A stretch of DNA of 64,000 bases, taken from positions 10,544,417-10,608,416 of the forward strand of contig NC_134959.1 in the NCBI RefSeq assembly GCF_965638725.1, written 5' to 3'. The DNA is from Aptenodytes patagonicus (Eukaryota > Chordata > Aves > Sphenisciformes > Spheniscidae). Below, in pieces: positions 58,435 through 64,000 of this stretch (positions within the stretch are counted from its first letter, which is position 1; each line of letters begins with the position of its first letter). Below the pieces are notes generated by a model. That model saw only the letters and a program-made list of their open reading frames with translations, did not search any database and had not been told where the DNA came from. Made by a program: the position numbers and the translations under genes.

Positions 58435-61339
58435 AGTCTGGATTCGTGTTTATTGAAGCCAGTAATTAAAGACGTCCTCATTTTGCCAGCACTAGAAAGC
58501 AAGATTCCACATGACTGCATACTGCACCTGGTTAAAGCCATACAACTGGACTAAGGTTTGTTTCATACATTTGCAGTCCTAATTGTAAGTTGGAAAAAAA
58601 AAAAAACCAATAAACTTAGTATACAGGACAGTGAACTTTCATTTACAGCATGTATATTGTTAAGTTCAAGATGTACAGAGCAGTCACTTTCAACGTAGTT
58701 AAATTAAATAAAATACGGAATTCTGTTCAGTTTAAACAGTTTTTTAAATGCCAATAAAAAAAGTGCAAACTTAAAATCAAGCAGCATAACCACAGCATTT
58801 TTATGGAGGGCCAATCTTTAAACTTTTCTATTTGCTTCAAGTTGAATGCTTTCATCTTTTGTTTTCTTAGTTTAAACATGAACAGTAGATGCAGTCACTA
58901 TAATGCATATAAATATAGTCATATAATAGTTTAAACAGTCTACCATACAAGTGTATCTGCAAATAAAATGACGTTTCACTTGAAAATGTAAAGGCTGTTT
59001 GCAATTTGGCCTTTGGTTCCAATGCTTGAAGACACCAGAATAACAACTGTGCAGCTTACCAAAGTTGACAGACTTTGGCAACCACAGGATGCTACATTAC
59101 TTACAACTTTCTTTCAGTAAACTAGGAGCATTCACTTGCAATTAGACACCGGAAATCTGTCTCTGTTTTGTCAGAAGCATCTTTCTGCAAAGCTGGTAAG
59201 TTATCACACATTATCAGTTTTGATCAATTCTAGTATATTTAACGTTTTTATAAAACTGGAAAGTACTTCAGTTTTAAGTTTTAGCCATATTGCTAGAGAA
59301 AGTGCTTATCAGGTTAGATGACATAAAAATGCAGTTTCAGACTGAGGTTTTCAAACTATATCCCATTATGATCACATACTTTTTCAATCTTCCTGTTGAG
59401 TTTTTGATGTTTTAGTCTCCAATCTCAATTCTCAGTGTCAGGAGGACAGTGTGTAATTACTTCTTCTGGTGTGGTAACTTGCAACTGGCACCCATTACAC
59501 CAGGAAGTACATCCACATTACCCATCAGCCATCCACAGTCTAACTGTTATCTAGACAACTGTATAACTTCAGGTCATACCGTTTATTAAAAAAAAGTTAA
59601 AAAAAAAAAAAGAGAAAAATATAGTATTTGCAACAAAAAAACTGGCACAAATAACATACTCTTGTTAATGTTTGTCAAAGAGGCAAGTAAATACTCTTAG
59701 CTTTCTAGATAATGTTTAGACAGACTTACAAGAACAGCCTCTTGATGTAACATAGGATTTGAAGTTAACATCCAGTACTGTGTTAGTGGTCAATCTAGTT
59801 CTGTATATTTAAGTAACAATATATATTAGGGAAGTTATATCCAGACATCAGATTTAGTACAACAAGTTCATATCAATAAAAAGTAAACTCTGCATAATTC
59901 AAATTGTGGTTTTTCCCTTCAGCATTAAGAGCACAGAATATGCTTGGTATTTTTAATTTATGGTAGTGTGTACATGTAAAACAAGCACACCGTATATAAA
60001 ATCAAAGTGCCATTTCAGTAACCATAGCGGTTTTGTTTGTTTTTACAGAATGATGGTTTTAAGTGACCATGGACAGAGCTCCGTTAAAGCAACGGGGACA
60101 ACCACAACCCATCTTTCCAAATGAAATGCTACAGTAAAGAAAATACAAAACAAGTTATTGAGTATGTTCATCATGTACACATTCATACTTTTTAGGTTAC
60201 CTTCAGAATTGGGAGTTGGCTGCACCTGCAGCAGATGTGGCTGGAACTAGGGCCTTGAAAGTTTTTTTTAAAAACCTCCATAGGTGTAAGGCAGGAATCA
60301 ATTTCAGTTTGGTAGCTAATATTTAGTTACAAAAAGTAAGAAAAAAAAATACTGAGAGTGTTCTGTAGCACATTTCATTATGGGAAAATGATACGTCACC
60401 CACCATTCTTCATAGGCTAGCCTCTTGGCATAAAAAAAGGCAGAAGCTATCAGAAAACAGGATTTAAAATTAAATACAAATCGCCGAACTACTGATTTTA
60501 AAATAAAACCAAACAGTGACTGTTTGTACTGCAGTGCACAATAAGTTCAAGCACCTTCTAAAGACACATCACACACTGTGCCAGGCACTTGGATCTAAAC
60601 AAGTTATAGTTTCTCCCTTTGTCAGCTACACCAGAAAGGGCATCCACACTCTTAGACTTTTTTAAAAACTAAAACAAGATTTATAACAAGAATAAATTCC
60701 CATGATGCTTAGTGTTTGGCCTGGAATTCTCCAATGTAAAGTAGTCTTTTTAAAACAGTGATTATTTACCCTATGTGAAACACAGGGTTTAACAACATTG
60801 CTCCTCTCCAGTCAATCCAACATTCTAGTTTCTTACTGTCCCAAATCTGTTTCCCCTTTTACGGCTCCATTCCCTACCTAGGCTTCTTTCACCTAATTAA
60901 TGCTCTGTTACACCACCACCACCACCTTTCCAAGAATATAATGCATTTGCAAACATACAAGTAGCCAATTCCAGTAACTCTCAAAGAGGATTTCATTTCT
61001 TTTTCTTGCCTTGTGTGCAGTCAGTAGTAGTATTTTGATAAGAATTCTCCATTTTGCTTCTCTGTGTTCTTCACAACAGGAAATGCAGCTGCACCTGCTT
61101 ACCTCCAAAACCAAAAGAATTGCCCTATATAAACTCTAAATGGTTATCTTATACAGAGGGATTTTATATGCAAACTTCCTGAATGTGCACTTTTTACTGG
61201 GACAAGGCAATGATGTAGTAAGCTCATTTCCCCTGCCCCAAGAAAACCGATAGCATCTGCCATAGCAGAAAATTCCTGGTCTTATCAGATCAACATACAT
61301 AGTTATTTGGTCATTTGCATATGCATTTTTCATGCGCTA
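58435..61339 (-). other. DYNC1LI2: DYNC1LI2 3'UTR
   Basis: About 2.9 kb of AT-rich DNA from the stop codon to the best poly(A) signal. No coding exon on either strand is supported. Simple runs include poly(A) at about 58591-58604 and 59599-59611 and a (CAC)n run at about 60910-60926. An alternative AATAAA on - at 59582-59587 could give a shorter form. Confidence 0.7.
58449..58454 (-). terminator. DYNC1LI2: Poly(A) signal of DYNC1LI2
   Basis: AATAAA on -, followed 15-45 bases downstream by tgctttatgctgtgcttttttgttgttttt, a classic GU/U-rich downstream element. This is the best-formed poly(A) site in the DYNC1LI2 3' region, and the resulting UTR length is reasonable for the gene. Confidence 0.7.
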
Positions 61340-61446
61340 TCAAGCTTCGTTCTCTGTTGGAGGAGAGTTTGTTGTTACCATAGAGTCTGGCTTGCGAGTC
61401 ATCCTATCCAATTCCTCTTGAACATTTGTCAAAACTGTTTTTTGTC
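61340..61446 (-). CDS. DYNC1LI2: DYNC1LI2, last coding exon (partial gene)
   Basis: DYNC1LI2 is light intermediate chain 2 of cytoplasmic dynein 1. Its C-terminal half links the motor to cargo adaptors. After the acceptor TTTTTAG the exon completes a split Gly codon and reads [20 protein letters not shown], then SMVT, and ends PPTENEA before TGA at 61342-61340. The [22 protein letters not shown] and TENEA blocks match the human DYNC1LI2 C-terminus as I recall it and differ from DYNC1LI1 (RITRKP, GEAS ending). The better-known adaptor-binding helix (around FFNSLL) belongs to an earlier exon outside the window. The predicted second tail helix ([12 protein letters not shown]) is here. Confidence 0.95.
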
Positions 61447-64000
61447 CTAAAAAGAAAAAGGACAAGGTTAAAGCAATCTAATTTCAATGAAATGTTTTAA
61501 CCGATGAGTACAAGTATTCATAAAATCACTCTTATATGACAATATATTATTCAATTTCTCATTATTTCGCCACCTACCCAAGAACACAGGGCCAGACACA
61601 ATGCAAGGTAATGTCTATGTAAAGACTGATAAATACTAAGGTTTGATTTCATTTCATCAAAGAGATGAAATGCTGAATTATACAGCAGCATAAAGCACAA
61701 TGTCTGGGATATATTTTACAGCAACTAACATTTTAAAACCAACCACATTTAGAACTTTCTATAAAAAAATCAACTGTACATAATTCTGTTATTAGTATTG
61801 ATAGCAAGGACTTTATTTAAACCCAGATTTTAACCACAAGTTTTCCAAGGTATGTAGGACACCTGCTACAAAAGTCACATTTGTTTGGTCACACTTGTAC
61901 TTGCTGAGTTTTAATATTAAACAACTAACAGGAAGAACTCTTTTATGTCTGCAGACAATGTTTCCCTTAAAAAAGGGGACATGAATTGCATATTCATGTA
62001 ATATCTCAGAACAGTCATTTCAAAGGACTTCTTCAATTGGAAACAGACACACTGAAGTATTTCATGGAAAGGCGTATCTTACATTTTTATATTAGACTCA
62101 AAACTTTTTAACAATTCTGTAACTGAACCATCAGTTTAATTCTCTCATTCTGAAAATTATAAACCCACAGAGAAATTCATCGCTAAAACTGGAACAATAT
62201 ATTCTAATGCTTAGAGCATACAAGCATTTAAGATTAAAAAGCTATATTTTTAGACAAGAAGTAGATTATATAACCATGTACAGCTTCCTTACATAGCCAA
62301 AGAATTTAACAAGCATCTGTTTTCCAGCTCAAATGTGTGTGAAATATTAGGTGGATTTTTTTCCAGGGTACATACTGAAAACATTAAGAAGGCAAGATTT
62401 GACTGTTAGAGATTTAAGTGTTTTTTTCCAAAGTACAAAGACATAACCAAGTTAAAAGGTTACCTTTAATCACTATAAAGGTTTTAGATTTAAGCACTAG
62501 TCATAAGCCACAGTACTCTTAATAGCATCTATTCAAAGCATGAGTATTTAAACAAAATTAAAGAATTAGTACATTAACTGTAATATAACTTACAATACAA
62601 AACACTTTACATGTAGACTAATAGTACACCTTGGAGTTAAAAAAACCTAAACCCTAAAACAATAAAAACCACACAAAATTCTTGCTCAAGCAAACGCAGG
62701 TCTAAACAAAAACTGTGGCTTTTTTTTTACGCTAGATGAACTGGATCCTTAAGCCTCCAAAATAATACCAAGCAGCTGTCTCCTGCAACTACCTCATACT
62801 GGACAGGAAAAACATTGCCAAGCTCTTCAATGCTATGTAGGTTTACATACTCCCCTCTACGACCTTCATAGGTAAGCACCTTTCAAAGGAGAAGAAATAC
62901 AAGGAGCTGTTTTTAAGAAAATAAAAATTTCCCCTCCGTTATAAATTAAATTGATACTTCCTTTCAGTTTTCCTACAAAAATATTGTCAAGGATGGTAAT
63001 GGCCTTAGTCAATTAGATGTGTTCCATACAATTACATGTATTCTCCTTTCTAGATTAGAGCGAGAGCAGGGAACTCTAGTTCTTTATCTATTGCACAGGA
63101 ATAGAAGGGTGAAGGCAAATCTTAGAATTTGCAAGAATCTTCTTGTGAATATAAATGAAATAACTTTTTAAGTCTAGAAGTCCATGTAAAGAAAAATAAT
63201 CCACCGCAGAAACCACCAATTGAAGTTCTTTAAAATATCATGGTCTACACATAAGAAAGACAGTCCAGAAACATGAAGGCAAATAAGATGGGTGAGGAAT
63301 TACACAGCATGAAAAATGGACATGATATTGCAGCATCTGCCCAGATGAGAGAGTTCTCTCAAATAAGAGTTAACATAGCAGAAACCAATCAATCAATTAG
63401 GCTGACCAGTATGTTGAGATCCACAATGTCTCCCTCATCCTGTGACAAAATCTCAAAATTCCAACCACAGGATATTCATAGCTGTGGGAGAAATGGATGG
63501 TCTCTTCAAAGCTAAATATTTTTAGTGTCAACCTTCTGAAAACTTAGGGCTCTTTAAACAGTTTAGATTAGACATTTAAAAAGCCTACAAAGACCATTTT
63601 AGCACATTTACTTGCACAGAGGATGCTGCCATAAATAAGACTTTCTCCAAGATACTCTCCTCAACTCTTCCACAAAAGAGCAAGTAATCTTTTCTGTTAC
63701 CACCAGCACCAGCTACCTTATAAACTCAACAAGAGCTTTTCAGATACCATTGTGATGAGTCCTTACCTTCTCAGGAAAGTTTAATCTTATATTGAATATA
63801 AGATGCGAGCACATCAGCTGACGAGGAATAGGCATATCATCTTGTGAGTGAAAGCCAATTGTTCTGTTCCAAAAGTCAGGGAATGTGAGCTGCCAACTTG
63901 ATGCAGCCAAGAAAAGCCAACTGCGATCTTGAGATCACTCAGAAGTACTTCCACAAAAGAAAGAGAACTGCTGTACCAGGCACTACAATGAGATATATCT
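61447..64000 (-). other. DYNC1LI2: DYNC1LI2 last intron (partial)
   Basis: The next upstream DYNC1LI2 exon is not in the window, so this intron is longer than 2.5 kb. It holds ordinary AT-rich sequence apart from a coding-like open stretch on - at 62727-62882. Confidence 0.85.
62727..62882 (-). other. Unassigned coding-like open stretch in the DYNC1LI2 intron
   Basis: Starting after a stop codon and a pyrimidine-rich tract ending in AAAG, the - strand is open for 51 codons to a TAA, with no ATG start. The translation has a natural-looking composition (for example YEGRRGEYVNLHSIEELGN and FPVQYEVVAGDSCLVLFWR). About 40% of codons start with G, typical of real coding sequence. I do not recognise the protein. 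As an extra DYNC1LI2 exon it fails, because the phase of the flanking junction would put it out of frame and hit a stop. It could be a fragment of a retrogene or transposon, or chance. Confidence 0.25.

Overview
This is vertebrate nuclear DNA, most likely from a bird. Split exons with GT-AG introns, long AT-rich non-coding stretches, one dense CpG island and low repeat content rule out a bacterial window. The recognisable repeats are an old CR1-like LINE fragment, a MIR/CORE-SINE-like element and several worn palindromic repeat remnants of a kind I recall from bird, crocodile and turtle genomes. The gene order CMTM3 - CMTM4 - DYNC1LI2 matches the human 16q22 arrangement. Bird rather than turtle or crocodile is an inference; I cannot name the species.

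Layout. (1) 1-354: end of the last intron and the last coding exon of CMTM3 on the + strand, followed by its 3'UTR of uncertain length. (2) 5.8-46.9 kb: the complete coding region of CMTM4 on the - strand, four coding exons at 46712-46527, 26660-26484, 16005-15907 and 14967-14794. All three introns are phase 0 and the protein has 211 residues. Introns are about 19.9, 10.5 and 0.9 kb, and a long 3'UTR may run down to about 5.8 kb. CMTM3 and CMTM4 are therefore tail to tail. (3) About 46.0-47.5 kb: CpG-island promoter and first exon of CMTM4. (4) 47.5-58.4 kb: intergenic DNA with a SINE, a perfect inverted repeat and other small oddities, but no gene I can support. (5) 58.4-61.45 kb: last coding exon and 3'UTR of DYNC1LI2 on the - strand, ending at a good AATAAA with a GU/U-rich downstream element. 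(6) 61.45-64.0 kb: part of the last DYNC1LI2 intron, holding one unexplained coding-like open stretch on the - strand.

How the genes relate. CMTM3 and CMTM4 are paralogous four-helix MARVEL-domain membrane proteins that act in trafficking and surface stability of receptors. DYNC1LI2 is a cargo-adaptor-binding subunit of cytoplasmic dynein 1. The three are conserved neighbours, not an operon, and nothing here shows co-regulation.

The most notable non-genic structures are a pure-purine 12-bp minisatellite of about 16 copies in CMTM4 intron 2 (22512-22709), a near-ideal single-T-loop G-quadruplex motif (10245-10270), an 18-G run (2955-2972), an AT hairpin just after the CMTM4 stop codon, and a short uORF whose stop codon abuts a perfect splice donor in the CMTM4 leader. 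I found no convincing new biological system. The best unexplained items are the minisatellite and the coding-like stretch in the DYNC1LI2 intron.
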